A DNA stretch of 64,000 nt from Persicaria tinctoria (lineage: Eukaryota; Streptophyta; Magnoliopsida; Caryophyllales; Polygonaceae): NCBI GenBank assembly GCA_037127255.1, contig JBANSL010000009.1, positions 40,212,975 through 40,276,974 on the forward strand, in the 5' to 3' direction. Within the stretch, counting starts at the first letter, position 1. Each line of letters starts with the position of its first letter. Positions 1 to 11,960 of the stretch are shown one piece after another. A program made the position numbers and the translations under genes. Under the pieces are notes generated by a model that was not told where the DNA came from, did not search any database, and saw only the letters and a program-made list of their open reading frames with translations.

Positions 1-1
1 A

Positions 2-1041
2 ACTCTTCGACAAAGGTCAGGCTACATGCAATTGCACCGACGTTTGTCTCAGAAGTGGGGGCTTAGTGCTCCGTTCTCCCTAGTCGACATTGGTAACGAT
101 TACTACATAGCGCGCTTCGCCAACCAAGCTGATTATAATCATGTAGTAATAGAGGGCCCCTGGGTGATTGGGGATAACTAAACCACTGCTATCGAAGTTC
201 AAGATTGATGGGAAAACTTGGCCAATTCAATATGAAGGTTTACGAATGCTCTGTTTCACTTGCGGCAAGGTAGGCCATAGCATGGAGGGGTGTGGTAAGA
301 ACGATCAGGATTCAAGCAGCACCTCGGAACCTCGACCCGCTGAGGCAGGACAGAGCAAGGAGGCGACACTGATTGAGTCTAACACTCATGGCGGCTGGAT
401 GCAGGTGAAAAAAACTTCCCGGAGACGCATGGCTCAGCCGAAGGAGGGGAGTTCCAGTGCCGCCGGTGGGACTAGTAAACCCACACCGTCGGAGACTGGT
501 GACAGAGGCGGCAGACCAAAGTCCGACGCCGGCAAGGAGATCCCCACAGATTCGGCCCCGAACAGCAATTTCGCGCGCCCTTCGCGATTTGAAATTTTGA
601 ATTCGGAAGAAATCCCAGCGACCGAAGCGATATCTCAGGGCTCAGCTGATTCAAATTCCCAACGGACGGCCACAAAATCCATCCCGAAAGATATGCGGAA
701 GACAGATAACAAGATTTTGAAAGAAAAGGATATCTCATCCTCATCCGTTGGTGTAACTGCCAATCTTTCTGTTGGAGTTGACGTGGGGAAGAAGGGAATT
801 CCCCAACCAGAGCCCAATTCGCAGAAGCCCACCACCCACGACCCAAGATTCATCCAGAATCAGACCCCCTACACCACGACCACCCAAGCCACCCCCAAGA
901 CTAACCTAAGCCATCTACAAGAATCCCAAAACGTCAATCCAAACACCCCCCTCACCCAGACCATCCCTGCCCCCCTCAATCCAGTCCCCAATCTCTTGCA
1001 AAAGCCTCACACCGCCACCAATGGAACGAATTTCAAGGACT
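2..1041 (+). pseudogene. LINE ORF1, first part (DUF4283-like plus CCHC knuckle)
   Basis: Nucleic-acid-binding ORF1 of a plant L1 LINE. Around 40-180 the reading resembles the DUF4283 domain and ends in a stop near 179-181. The frame starting at 168 then carries the CCHC knuckle CFTCGKVGHSMEGC, C-X2-C-X4-H-X4-C. The usual stretch between the two parts is missing, so an internal deletion and frameshift are likely. The rest is a low-complexity Ser/Thr/Pro-rich linker. The CACTA element interrupts the frame at 1041. Past it the same frame resumes at 6752 and stops at 6931-6933. Confidence 0.8.
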
Positions 1042-1071
1042 CACTACTAGAAATTTGTTATTTAACATCGG
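1042..1071 (+). repeat. Left terminal inverted repeat of CACTA 1
   Basis: Thirty bases that match the reverse complement of 6719-6748. They start with the diagnostic CACTA and run into the first ACATCGG motif. Confidence 0.92.
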
Positions 1072-3154
1072 CTGATTAACATCGGTCAGAAAAACCTGCC
1101 ATATTAAACAGTTTTTTAACATCACTGTTTAAATTTGAGATGTGAAAAATTAGGTAGACATCGTCCTAATTTCTTGACAGATGTTAAAAATTTTATTTGA
1201 AAAAAAATTTCAAGGCGGAATTCAAGTTGAAAATTATTTTTAAAGCCCGCTAGCAAGATACATCAACACTTTAAATTTTGTTTAAAAAAAAACACTTATT
1301 TCCTCAAACCCTATAATTTTTTTTCATCCAGTGCCCAAACTCAAGTTTTCCCCAAAACACTTTATCCCCTTTCCTAATTCCGCCAAAGCGACTCTCCTAT
1401 CTCCAGCGTCTTCTCTTCTTCGATTTTCAATCTCCATCGTCTCCGCTAGCTCTTCCCTCAGTTCGACTGGTGAGGGAAATCTCCAGGTATTCGATCGTCG
1501 CTCTTCTTCGCTCACCAATCTTCACTTCTCTCAAACTGCCACCCGTATCGCCTCACTGCAAATTGCTGTCTCTGGTACGAATTTCTCCTTTCAATGTTCA
1601 ATATTTTAGATCTAGGGTTTCTGTTAATTGGTTCCGATTCATCATATCGATCTTGATAAAATTGTTTTTCAGTTTCGATTTAGGGTTTCTTTAGGGATTT
1701 CTGTGCTCTGTGTGTGTACATGTCAATCTATTTGCTTATCGAGTTCTGAATTCTTAATAAAGAGCAGTTGTTTAATGGAAATTGAGCTGCTCATATTTCT
1801 AGGGTTTCTCTTTTAGGAACTCGGTGGCCTAGGAGATTGATTAGCAACCGTCTTACTTGGATTTGTTGCTTTTAATCTATTAACAAATGTGTTTCTTTTT
1901 GGAACTCAGTGTTTATTTTGGATCTGCTGCTTTTGGATCCTCATACCATGCAGCATATTTTATGAGGATCAATTGGTATTTTCGGTTATTTGTATGTCTA
2001 TTTGATTTGTCCAGATGAAAGCAAGAAAAACCAGAACATGAAAGCTAGGTATGGAGAAAGGTAAGACTTTTACTTCTAATATATTTTCCCTCTTTTGTTG
2101 TTTAACACTGGTATCCATGATACCTATATAATGTTTCATTCCGTAGAAGCAAAACCAAAACATGAAAGTTTTGAACCAAAAGGTATGGGATTAGGTGGTT
2201 TAAACTGCCACTCTCTTGTTGCTTGAGTGCATTTTTGGACTGTTTCATATATCAGGTGGTTGTTTCCTGAGGTTAACTTATTGTTTCTTGATATATTACC
2301 TTGTTGTTGCCTGACTTTTCCCCTTTTGAATTTTGAATATTTATGATTTAGGGTACTACAAAGTCAACTTACATAAATTCATGATAGATTGAGGTACTGC
2401 TTTGGTTCTTTAATTTCCCAAATGTTTTGTTCTAGTGTGCGGGATACATATTTTCCAATCAGTCTAGATTTATCATACATCTTAGGGAAATGAATTATAA
2501 TTGCCTTCTTATACTATGATGACGGGGATTGGGTATAATACTTTGGCTAGTTTTTGTAGCTTGTGAACTTTTTCTAATACTATGATGATGGGGATTGGGT
2601 ATAATGTGTATTTCCTCCTGGTAAAAGTGTGTTGGTTTTCCATGATATTAATGAATCCTTAAACTTGTTATCCTGAGCTTAATGTTATACTTTGTTTTCT
2701 TTCAAGTGTTGGATGTTTTAGAATGATCCTCGAGAGGGTTCAGTTTGTCTATTGGATGTTCTTTCATGTATGAGGTTGCAGAATTGAATGAATCCTCAAG
2801 TGTGAAAAGTTACTGCCAAGCCTTTGGCAGATTATAGACTAGAAATGTTTTGCCTGTTGGAATTACTCATATGATAAGTATTAGCTATCTGACATGATCC
2901 TATTTGATTTAGATGAGTATGAGGTACCTTTCAATTGTCCTTGCCATGCAGCTTATAGGATTTTTTTAATCACAAGAAGATATATAGAAATTAAACATTA
3001 AAGCTATCTTAGAACCATGGGAGAGATATATCTATTGAGCTTTCTAAGTTGTGATCTGCGATGTTCTATTCCAATCATTCTCTTTCTATACAATTAGATT
3101 TGTTTAGTCTGTACTTATTGGTGCACGAGACTAAAATCTTCGTTTTGTTTCCAG

Positions 3155-3418
3155 GTTGAGCTGCTTGCAAATAAATATGAAGAGAAATGTAGGGAAGCTG
3201 GTGATGTACGTAGCATCTACATTAACGATTGACAAACCTAGCCACATTTCCTTACATTCAGGTTAGGAGATCACTCATTATTATAATCCTTTGTCGATCA
3301 TGCAGTTTTATGCGATCTCTTCAATCTCTGTTTGAAGATAATATTACTGTATTTTTTGTAGGAAAGGAAAATGGAACTTTAATCAGGAGCAAGGTGGCAG
3401 CACTGATGAAACTCTTAG
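3155..3418 (+). pseudogene. Captured fragment of an EH-domain (AtEH/Pan1-like) gene
   Basis: Two decayed exons inside CACTA 1. The first, 3155-3205, follows a CCAG acceptor and reads VELLANKYEEKCREAGD. The second, 3362-3418, follows a T-rich TTTTTTGTAG acceptor, reads ERKMEL, then after a frame slip QEQGGSTDETL. Together they resemble the coiled-coil region of plant EH-domain/EF-hand endocytic adaptors of the AtEH type (family recalled, not searched). About eight codons are missing between the two halves of exon 2. The cognate protein acts in clathrin-mediated endocytosis; this fragment cannot encode it. Confidence 0.5.
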
Positions 3419-5992
3419 GTATTCATCATAAGTCATAAGCCCCCTCTCCCTCTCTTTCCATGATTTCCGAACCTGTTAATCGTCCTCATTGCTGTCTCAG
3501 TCACTGAGCCCCTCTTTTTCTTCTGTATTTTTCTTTCTTGGCTTTTTTCTTGTATGATTGTTGTATCGACTCTCTTCGTTGATTTGTGCTCTTCTTCTCA
3601 ATTTCACCTCGTTTCTACTGCTTGGGGGTTTTCAGTTTTCACTCTCCTTTTTGTCGAGTCTCAAATTGGAGAAAGTTGTGATCTTTTTGGGTTTCTTGCT
3701 GTTTTTCGATCTAGGGTAATTTATAAAATATTGTCATTTTAAGCATTGGTAAGTAATGTCTTTACAAGATGAAATCCATCTGCTTTTGTTCGCTTAACAC
3801 AATCCGTTGTTAATTGCTTGAAAAGGATTAAGTGCAATAATTTCCAACTTTACATTTTTAATATTCTAGATGAGTCGGTGACGGTGTATGTGTAAAAAAT
3901 CTGCCATTTTAGTTTACATTCATCTTCTCCGGCCTGAAGGACTTAAAATTACAATTTGGTTTCCTGTTGCAGTTGTGGAGGCAGCAAATTGCTTGCAAGC
4001 CTAGAAAATATTGGATGATATAACCAACAGTGTTGATATCGTCTTAACCGAGGTGGCTTGGTGGTGCCTGGTTTATCACGAGTCACAAAACAAGGAAGAA
4101 TGTACCTGTAATCAGTAAGAATTCTTACTTAGACCATCATGAGAACCAACCGTGTTGATTCTCATGATGGTCTATTTGTCTCTCATATTTGATTTCACTT
4201 GGATTTTGCTTGGCATGTCTGCAAAAGAGGGAGGCAGTTAGATGCTTTTGAGTTTTGGACAAATTAATCCCAAGATTCTTCCCTAACTTGATTTTGCTTA
4301 ATACGTGTTTTGCACTGATCGTATATAATAATCCCTTATTAAAATCTATTTATGTAGCTATGTATTTGTTTTAATGTTTGATCTATAGTGGGTGCAACAT
4401 ATTGAATATCTATAGTATTTTCAGTGTTACTCTTGATTCATTCTTATGCTTGCACATTTTCAGAATCATCTTTGTAGCTCTGTTGCTGCGTTTTCATGGA
4501 AGTTTAACATTATTAGTGTTTTAATCCTAGAAGGAATTACTGGTATTGTTGTTTAAAATGGCTGAATTTGTGTCTGAGTCTCTATTTCTTTGGTAAGGAA
4601 GAATTCATGGAACACCATAACTTGGTGAAACATATAGAGAATTTTATTCTGATACTCATAATTATTAATAGAATCCTGATATGATTTCTCCCTTGATCTA
4701 TTGCAGCAATGGAATTCATGGAACACCATAACGTGTTCAGGTTTTTATTCTTAGAGTTGATTGAGATTCTGTGTGCAAGGGATTTCTTATGACCATACAA
4801 ATGATTTCTGTCTTAGTATCAGGTTTTTATTCTTAGAGTTTGTACTCAAACAATATGACTTGAATTACTTTGTCCTTATTGAGTATAATCAGGTAGATTT
4901 TAGGATTGAGTAGCTTCAATTTATGATGAATTTCCTACCTTAACCTAGAACTTGCCTCTCTTTATGTTGCCTTTACTTTGATCCTGAAAGGCAAGTAGGA
5001 TTTTCCACTCCCTCTAAACCTATTGATACAAGTAAGAACTAATTGGTTAGAAGGATCAACTTATCCAACAAGGGCTATAAGACGCCGAGGCAGTTATGTT
5101 AAGTGCTCAATGATTTGAATGCACGGGTTGGCTAGTTACTAATTAGAGAGCTTGAAGAATTTAGAAATAATAGTTTGGTTGATCTTTGAATAAGCATCAG
5201 TGTTGTTTTTACTTGTTTTAACTTAGCTGCTCATTTAATTATGCCAAGGAAACATTAGTTAATAATGTAAACTAGTTGAAAGTATTTCTAGCCGGTTCTG
5301 TAGATTCCTTCCGGGCAAGGAAAATGGATTTCCTTTGTTCTAATGTTGAACATATATCGAGGAAGTTTGTCATCCCTGACCATGAGTTTGCCTGGATATA
5401 TGATCTCTTTCTTTCTTGCACTTTTTTTCCTATTACTTTGGGGTTTTGTGATTTTGAACAAGATAAGCTGTTGTTCTTTTTAAAGTGGTAGTTTTAAGGT
5501 GTATAGAGGTGGGAGTTTATTGATCAGATTAATGAAATTCAACCACATTTATCAACTTTTGCATAATATAAAATCATTGCCTTTGTGTCTGTTTTGCCTT
5601 GTTTACCCTGTTTGCCTTCTTCCTTCATTTCTTTCTTTCTGCTGTAAGTTTTTCTGTTTTCTTCTTTTTCAGAACCTTACAATTACAATGCATACTTACA
5701 CCAAATGAACCTTCTAATGTGATTATACAAAAAAAACATCCAACCTGAATTTAATAACACAATATATTTGATTTTACTCCTGAGTACGTAAGACTTTGCT
5801 TTCTGTTTTCTTCTTTCTCAGAAACCATGGACAGTTGCTGTTAAAAGCAAGAGTGCTAGACTTTTCTGAATTGTTTTCTGTCGTTATGTTGTCATATCTG
5901 GCTTCATGTGTGTTGATGATGGTATAACATTTAGTCCTTGGTAATCTTTTATTGGCTATTTTACCTTCATTTTTTGTCCATTACCTTTGCAG

Positions 5993-6127
5993 TCACGTTT
6001 TGACATCTTGAAGATTCATTCGAGAAAGATGAACAGTGCATCTGGTGCAGAGCTTCTACTTCGGTTGATCATTAATGCTCTAATTGCCAAGGAGAGAGAC
6101 TTCAATGATCAAGGTCGTAGCCCGTAG
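5993..6127 (+). pseudogene. Captured fragment of 26S proteasome ATPase RPT6
   Basis: After a TTTGCAG acceptor the sequence reads SRFDILKIHSRKMN and then ASGAEL. This matches the conserved C-terminal AAA region of proteasome regulatory subunit 8, with the segment between those two blocks deleted. The downstream part diverges and stops at 6125-6127. In the intact gene this region belongs to the ATPase ring of the 19S particle. Here it is a remnant near the right end of CACTA 1. Confidence 0.65.
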
Positions 6128-6321
6128 GTATGCCGGTTTTGTTTATTCGGGATGTTTTTATTTTGTTGATTCACTTTGCCTAATGGTGTTGGGCATGCTC
6201 CATTGCATCCTCTATAGGTTTATAGTTATATATAGGTTCATATATGATCATGTATTTGGCACTTGGTTTTACATGCTCTTTTTGCTATATTATATATGTA
6301 AGAACTTTCAATCTAATTTAA

Positions 6322-6391
6322 AGCCTATTAGCTCAAATGGTAGAGCATTGCATTGAAACGCAAAGATGCGGGTTCAAATCCCGCATAGGCT
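6322..6391 (+). tRNA. tRNA-shaped sequence A (probable tRNA mimic or pseudogene)
   Basis: Seventy bases fold as a tRNA. The 7-bp acceptor AGCCTAT/ATAGGCT is perfect, the D-stem is GCTC/GAGC, and the T-arm GCGGG-TTCAAAT-CCCGC is perfect. Pol III A-box (TAGCTCAAATGG) and B-box (GGTTCAAATCC) consensus are both present. The anticodon arm is abnormal: TTGC/GCAA closes an 8-base loop, ATTGAAAC. Reading the usual seven bases would give GAA (Phe), but that breaks the stem. It lies 357 bp from the right end of CACTA 1. Confidence 0.55.
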
Positions 6392-6424
6392 ACAATAATA
6401 ATTAAAAAAAAAACGCAAATATGT

Positions 6425-6748
6425 CATTTCACATCGGGTAATAGCCGATGTCTTTCAAAAAACAAAATCGATGTCTATGTGGGGGATGTAAAAAGTCAAA
6501 ATTGTTTATCATCGGGTGATAGCCGATGTCTTTGTACGTTATAACATCGGTTATATTTTATAATCGATGTTATAGAATAACAAAGACATCGGATTTAAAA
6601 ATGTAAACGATGTTATAACATACAAAGATATCGGGTTCTGGCCGATGTGAAAAACTTTTGACTTTTTACATCCCCCACATAGACATCGATTTTTTTTTTG
6701 AAAGACATCGGCTATTAACCGATGTTAAATAACAAATTTCTAGTAGTG
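6425..6748. repeat. Subterminal ACATCGG/CCGATGT hairpin array of CACTA 1
   Basis: Repeated units of ACATCGG followed within a few bases by its inverse CCGATGT occur through the last 320 bp and end in the terminal repeat. Short subterminal repeats of this kind are where CACTA accessory proteins (TNPA type) bind. The left end has only a few copies, near 1065-1085, so the element is asymmetric. Confidence 0.75.
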
Positions 6749-6751
6749 ACT

Positions 6752-6933
6752 CAAGTAATTCAAGTCGACAAGTCCTCAACTTTCCTCCTGTCAGACCTCC
6801 GGACGGGCCCGTTTCATGCGAAACTCCCCAGGATAGCGAACAAGATGCTCTGCGAATTCCTTCCACTAGCAACGGAACCTCGCCCGATGTTATGCAAGGT
6901 GTCGATGCATCGGGACATAGACGAAGCGCTTGA
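6752..6933 (+). pseudogene. LINE ORF1, final part after the CACTA insertion
   Basis: Continuation of the ORF1 frame after removing CACTA 1 and one copy of its TSD. It encodes about 60 residues rich in Ser, Pro and Asp and ends at TGA 6931-6933, 91 bases before the ORF2 start codon. No domain is seen. Confidence 0.7.
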
Positions 6934-7024
6934 CCGCTTCGCTGATGCCCTTTCTGCATATTTGAATATCAATCCGCAAGGATACAATGCAATCGTTAGG
7001 AATTTCAACATCTTATTGTTTGAT

Positions 7025-10000
7025 ATGAGTACGCTTAATATCCTCGTCTGGAACGTGAGAGGAGCGACGAGTAGCAACTTCCTCAACGTGCTTAAGGAAC
7101 TCATCCGGCTGTACGATCCCAAAGTCCTTGCCTTGGTTGAACCTCACATCAGCGGAACCTCGGCAGATGACGTCTGGAACAAAATTGGATTTGATGGTAA
7201 ACGGAGGGTGGAAGCTCAGGGCTTTGCTGGAGGTATTTGGCTCCTCTGGAGAACCTCGGAAGTCATCGTTGATTTTATAGCTCTAGAAGAACAACACATC
7301 ACAGTCGAGATTCAGCGTGTAGGCGAGGATCCGTGGATTCTGTCAGCGATCTACGCTTCCCCTACCCCTGTCCGTCGTCTTCAGCTCTGGCAATCCCTAC
7401 AAGCTTTCGCGGAGAATAACGGGAAACCGTGGCTCTTGGCGGGAGATTTCAATGCTACTTTAGGTCCTCACGAAAGGTCGGGCCCCTCTGTAGGCTCCAA
7501 CAGAGAGTTCGCCCGCTTTGCTCAACATATCGATGATCTACAACTCATCGATTTGGGGTTTAGTGGTATCCCTTTCACTTGGAATTTTGGCAGAAGCTCT
7601 CGGACAAGGCGGGCTGCTAGACTCGACAGAGCCCTTTGTACGCCGGAATGGAGAGATAAATTCCCCGATGCCAGTGTTACCCATCTCACAGCACCCCATT
7701 CGGATCACACCCCACTCCTGATTCGGACTGATAGCTCGGTGTCAAATCTAGCCTTGGACAGACCTTTCCGCTTCAAAGCTGCCTGGCTACTTCACGAGGA
7801 TTTCAAGGATTTTGTGCAGGGACAGTGGAATTTTGAGGTGGAAGCAAGTGCAGCTCTTGTGAATTTTACCGAGGAAGTACAGGTATAGAATAGAGAAGTA
7901 TTCCGTAATATTTTCAAGAGGAAAAAACATCTTTGGAGCAGACTCGAAGACATTCGATCAAAGCTGAGCCTCCAGCCCTCTCGGCATTATTTTCATCTCG
8001 AATCCGAGATTTCGCGGGAACTTCAGGATGTGCTCGCTCCGGAACAGGCGCTTTGGTTCCAAAAATCCCGTGAAAATTTCCTACTGAGCGGTGATCGGAA
8101 TACCCGCTTTTACCATCTCTCCACCCTGATTAGACGGAAAGCTAACTGCACCACTGCTCTGCCTAACGGTGAGGATGAATGGGTGACTGAACCGCGAGCT
8201 CTCCAAGCTATGTTGAAGAATTTCTTTCAGACACTTTAAACGGCTGATCCGGGTGATTCTCCCCAAGAGCCCCCGCGACACCCTGCTCTATTTCCACCAC
8301 TCAGTACCGACCAGCGCATCCTACTTTTGCAACCTTTCAGGGAGTCAGAAGTGTGGGAATCGTTGAGACTGATGGGATCTTACAAGGCGCCAGGTCCGAA
8401 CGGCTATCCGGCCATTTTCTATCAGCGAAATTGGGATATTGTGGGGCCTCAAGTCACCACAACAGTGCTGAGAATGCTGAACGAAGGCTACTTCCTGGAT
8501 GACATTGGCGATGCCCTGCTAGTACTCATCCCAAAGGTTCCCATCCCGAGCCGTCCTGCTCAATATCGTCCCATAGCCTTGCTGAACGTGATATTTAAAT
8601 TAGCGACAAAGATTATTATCAAACGAATCAAGCCTATTCTGGGCGAACTGGTCTCTCCAGCCCAAGCTAGTTTCATCCCCGGAAGGCAAATCGTCAATAA
8701 TGTAGTTATTATTCAAGAAGCGCTCCACTCGATGGCTGAAAGAAGACGTCGAAAATTGATGATGAATAAGGTGGATTTAGAGAAAGCCTACGATCGCATC
8801 CGGTGGGATTTTCTCCGTGAGACCTTGTCACTCTGCGGTTTCCCAACAAATTTAATCGAGGTGATACTGAAGTGCCAAACTGTGGGTAGGTTCGAGATGT
8901 TGTTTAATGGTAGCAAGTCCTCTAGTTTCCGTCCTTCAAGAGGTATATGCCAGGGAGATCCCCTCTCGCCCTACCTCTTCGTCCTCTGTATGGAACGCCT
9001 TTCACATATGATCTATGGGGAGGTCCGTGAGGGGCGCTGGAAACCAATTAAGGTGGGTGAAGTGGCGGTGTCCCATGTCTTTTTCGCGGATGACCTAGTG
9101 CTCCTAGCAGAGGCGTCCGCAAATCAAAGTCGAATTGTGAAGAGCTGTCTTGATAATTTCTGCGCTATCTCAAGGGAGAAGGTGAATTATAACAAGAGTT
9201 GCGTCCTTTTCTCCCGGAACGTGGTTGCGGTAGCGAAGCAACAACTTAGCGAGTTGCTGTCCATGCCGATGTCGGAAGAGTTTGGCAATTACTTGGGGGT
9301 CCCGAGGGCGTGTGGAAGGATGTCTAAAGAGAGATATAACTATCTCCTCGACAAGGTCTCCTCTCGACTCCAAGGTTGGAAGGCCAGAACCCTCTCCTTC
9401 GCGGGGAGAGTGACTTTGGCTAGGTCGGTCCTAACAAGTCTCCCCTTGTACACAATGCAATCTACCTTTGTACCAAGAGACATTTGTGATGCCATCGACA
9501 AGAAAGTCTGGGGCTTTATATGGGGTTCGACGTCGGAGAGCCAGAAAATTCATCTCCTTAAGTGGGATACTGTCACAAGCCCGATAGAGGAGGGTGGTCT
9601 GGGAATTCGACCCATGAGAGCTTCCAACCAAGCCACCCTCGCAAAGCTTAGTTGGAGGCTCCTTCAAACTCCAAACTCTCTCTTGAGCAGAATCATCCGA
9701 ACTAAGTACTGCAAGGGTAGGAATGACGTTGACATGTTCTTTAGAAGAACAAGAGCTTCAAGAACGTGGAGAAGTATTACCGATGGTGCGGAAATTCTTA
9801 CTCCAAATCTTCGTTCTGCAATAGGTAATGGTACCACAACTTTATTCTGGCTACACCCGTGGTTGACAGAACGACCACTTGTCGACAAGACTACAAAAGA
9901 AGTCCCCGATGAGCTGTGTGGTGCGACTGTAGCTGAACTTTGGGCTAATGGTTCATGGAAGTGGGACCTTCTCTCGCAATTCTTGCCGGCTGATCACCTC

Positions 10001-11113
10001 CTGAGCCTCCAATCTATCAGCATCACAGACGACCCGACTGCGAGGGACAGATTTACGTGGGGCCTCACTACTTCAGGCGACTTCTCTACCAAATCGGCCC
10101 TACGGAAAATTTCAAATCCTTCCCAGGAGAGAAGTCCGAATGGTGGTTGGAAGAACATATGGAGACTGCAGGTACTTTAGAGGGTGCGAGCCTTTGTTTT
10201 CTTGGCCGCTCACGATGCATTTTTCACAAACAACTTCAAGGTACGACGCCATATCTCAAACTCCGACGCCTGTCCAAGATGTGGGGCTTCTGAAACAGGC
10301 ATTCACCTGCTTAGAGACTGCAGTGTAGTACGTTCGGTATGGGAATCCTTATCGACAAAAATTGGGCGTAGCAATCTGTTTGGAGGGGATGACATCAGGG
10401 AATGGGTGTTTTTGAAGGTTAAGGAGGGAGACAAATGGGGGGCTCTCTTCGCAAATATGCTCTGGCTAACCTGGAAGTGTAGGAATCGCTTGGTTTTTTA
10501 CCACATTGAAGAGCACCAAGACCTGGAGGCCAAGGCGTCGATTTTCACTGACAACTACTTTGAATCGATACCTAAAGCAGATCTACTGCCTAGCCCTCCA
10601 GCCCCATTACAGTCCACCCCAATGGTGTGGTCGGCGCCCCCAGTGGACTGGGTAAAGCTCAATATCGACGGCGCGTCAAAGGGAAACCCGGGACCGGCAG
10701 GAGGTGGGGGTGTCTGCTGTGATTCCGTGGGTTCTTTCCTCTTCGCTTTTAGCTTCAGATGTGGAAGAGCCTTGGCTCTAAGGGCTGAGATGTGGGTGGC
10801 TCTTCATGGACTAAGATTGAGCTTCGCAAGGGGCATTCCCAAGATCATCATTGAATCAGACTCGGCGGCTCTGTGTAAGCTGTTGGGAGACATGGCTTTC
10901 GACAGTCATCCGGATTACTTTCTGATCAAAGATATGCGAGAATTTCTGAACAGGCCTAGCTGGGAAGTTAAGGTCAATCACGTGCGACATTCAGCAAATG
11001 AAGGAGCAAATGCTCTTCCCCAAATTTCTTTTTCTTTAGAAGCAGACTTTCAAGAATTTCAAGCTCCACCGGAGTGCCTCTTACCCCATTTGATTTCTAT
11101 TTTTGTAGCTTGA
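7025..11113 (+). pseudogene. LINE ORF2: endonuclease, reverse transcriptase, RNase H
   Basis: One reading frame from ATG 7025 to 11113 with three in-frame stops, at 7886-7888, 8237-8239 and 10178-10180. Apurinic endonuclease: NILVWNVRG near the start, WLLAGDFNA, and the catalytic SDH motif near 7700. Reverse transcriptase: KAPGPNG, the SFIPGRQIV block, and FADDL near 9090. Zinc-binding region: CPRCGASETGIHLLRDC near 10270. RNase H: NIDGASKGNPGP near 10665, then RAEMW and IESDS. No frameshifts are needed, so decay is recent or slow. In a live element it nicks the target and reverse-transcribes its own RNA. Confidence 0.92.
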
Positions 11114-11161
11114 ACTTGTTTCGTTTTGAATAAAACTCGAGGGTCTGCCTCGCCCTTGCAC

Positions 11162-11173
11162 CAAAAAAAAAAA
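11162..11173 (+). other. LINE poly(A) tail
   Basis: A run of A following CTTGCACC marks the 3' end of the LINE. An AATAAA signal lies about 30 bp upstream. Confidence 0.8.
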
Positions 11174-11557
11174 ATACTTTTAACAATGGTGAATCTAATG
11201 TTTCAAAATTAATGTAGCACACTGGGAAAAAGATCTATCATGTAAGAAATTCAATTAAGATAATTTTAATGTAGCACACTGGGATCTCTTAATAATGAAG
11301 ATAATTTTATAAGATCTATCACTGGGAAGATAATTTTATAAGCCAAAATTCAATTAAGATCTCTTAATAATGTAAATTAATGTAGCACACTGGGAAAAAG
11401 ATCTATCACTTTCATATCTTGAAAACCAAAAACATTAGAAGTGCAATTCATAGGAATAGAAATAACGATATGTAGAAAGAAAGCGCAACATATCTCTTCA
11501 TGAACTATCATGTTCTTTGTTCAACTTTTGAGTTTTGATTAAAAATAAAATGATATT
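11174..11557. repeat. AT-rich spacer with direct repeats
   Basis: Between the LINE tail and the LTR element. The phrase TAATGTAGCACACTGGG occurs three times (near 11210, 11268 and 11376), mixed with repeated AAGATCTATCA and GATAATTTTATAAG. This is a short, partly scrambled tandem array. No gene is seen. Confidence 0.7.
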
Positions 11558-11814
11558 TGTTGTAAGGAGGAAATTGAGACTTGCAATAAAATATAAATAA
11601 ATCACAGCAAACCAGATTTCGTCCCTTGCAAATGATTACAAGACTCCCTCCCTATGCAGTAGTGGGAAGTCAGGATCGATCCACGAGGAAGCGTGTCAGC
11701 GGATCCTAGGTAGCTGTAAATCTCACAGAAAAGCAAACAAAAGACAGAAACAAAGACACAAAGACAGAAATAACAAACGAAAGCAGAAAAAAAAAACAAA
11801 GACACAGACTTACT

Positions 11815-11960
11815 CGATCTCGACAAAGCAGTACCTCGAGATCGACAATAGACAGCGACGGCAGAAACTCAGAAACACAACTCGATCTAGACGAAGCCCT
11901 ACTCGAGATCGACAAACAACCAACTCGATCTCGACGACAATTACTCTAGATCGACTAAAA
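11815..11960. promoter_or_regulatory. Paired TCGA-motif array, U5 side of 3' LTR
   Basis: Six TCGANATCGA-like 10-mers in three pairs, with starts 20-22 bp apart. Some carry a TCTAGATCGA variant. The same arrangement is at 16264-16412 in the other LTR. The role is unknown. Confidence 0.6.

Larger units (their letters stand above)
1042..6748. mobile_element. CACTA transposon 1, carrying captured gene fragments
   Basis: The element begins CACTACTAGAAATTTGTTAT and ends with its inverted repeat. The terminal repeats match over about 30 bp. It is flanked by a perfect 3-bp duplication, ACT, at 1039-1041 and 6749-6751, as expected for CACTA/En-Spm. It is 5,707 bp and has no transposase. The interior looks like plant gene sequence: a 5'-UTR-like pyrimidine-rich start at 1330-1575, introns, and decayed exons of two genes. 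The last 330 bp hold repeated ACATCGG/CCGATGT motifs. It must have been mobilised by a transposase from elsewhere. Confidence 0.92.
1..11173 (+). mobile_element. L1-type LINE, interrupted by a CACTA transposon
   Basis: A non-LTR retrotransposon runs off the left edge and ends in an A-run at 11162-11173, shortly after an AATAAA-like signal. In order it encodes an ORF1 with a CCHC knuckle, then an ORF2 with apurinic endonuclease, reverse transcriptase, a zinc-binding region and RNase H. A 5.7-kb CACTA element at 1042-6748 splits ORF1. With one copy of the 3-bp TSD removed, the ORF1 frame continues without a break. Three in-frame stops and an ORF1 deletion show it is inactive. Confidence 0.92.

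Noticed and set aside
472..853. Minus-strand ORFs over LINE ORF1
   Set aside because: Shadows of the CCHC-containing plus-strand frame.
1324..1816. Short ORFs at the left of CACTA 1 as genes
   Set aside because: Sequence looks like a 5'-UTR and intron of captured DNA; no conserved protein could be read.
6322..6391. Functional tRNA-Phe(GAA)
   Set aside because: The anticodon stem does not pair if a 7-base loop is used, and related copies have 4- or 6-base loops.
8081..9888. Minus-strand ORFs over LINE ORF2
   Set aside because: Shadows of the reverse-transcriptase frame.
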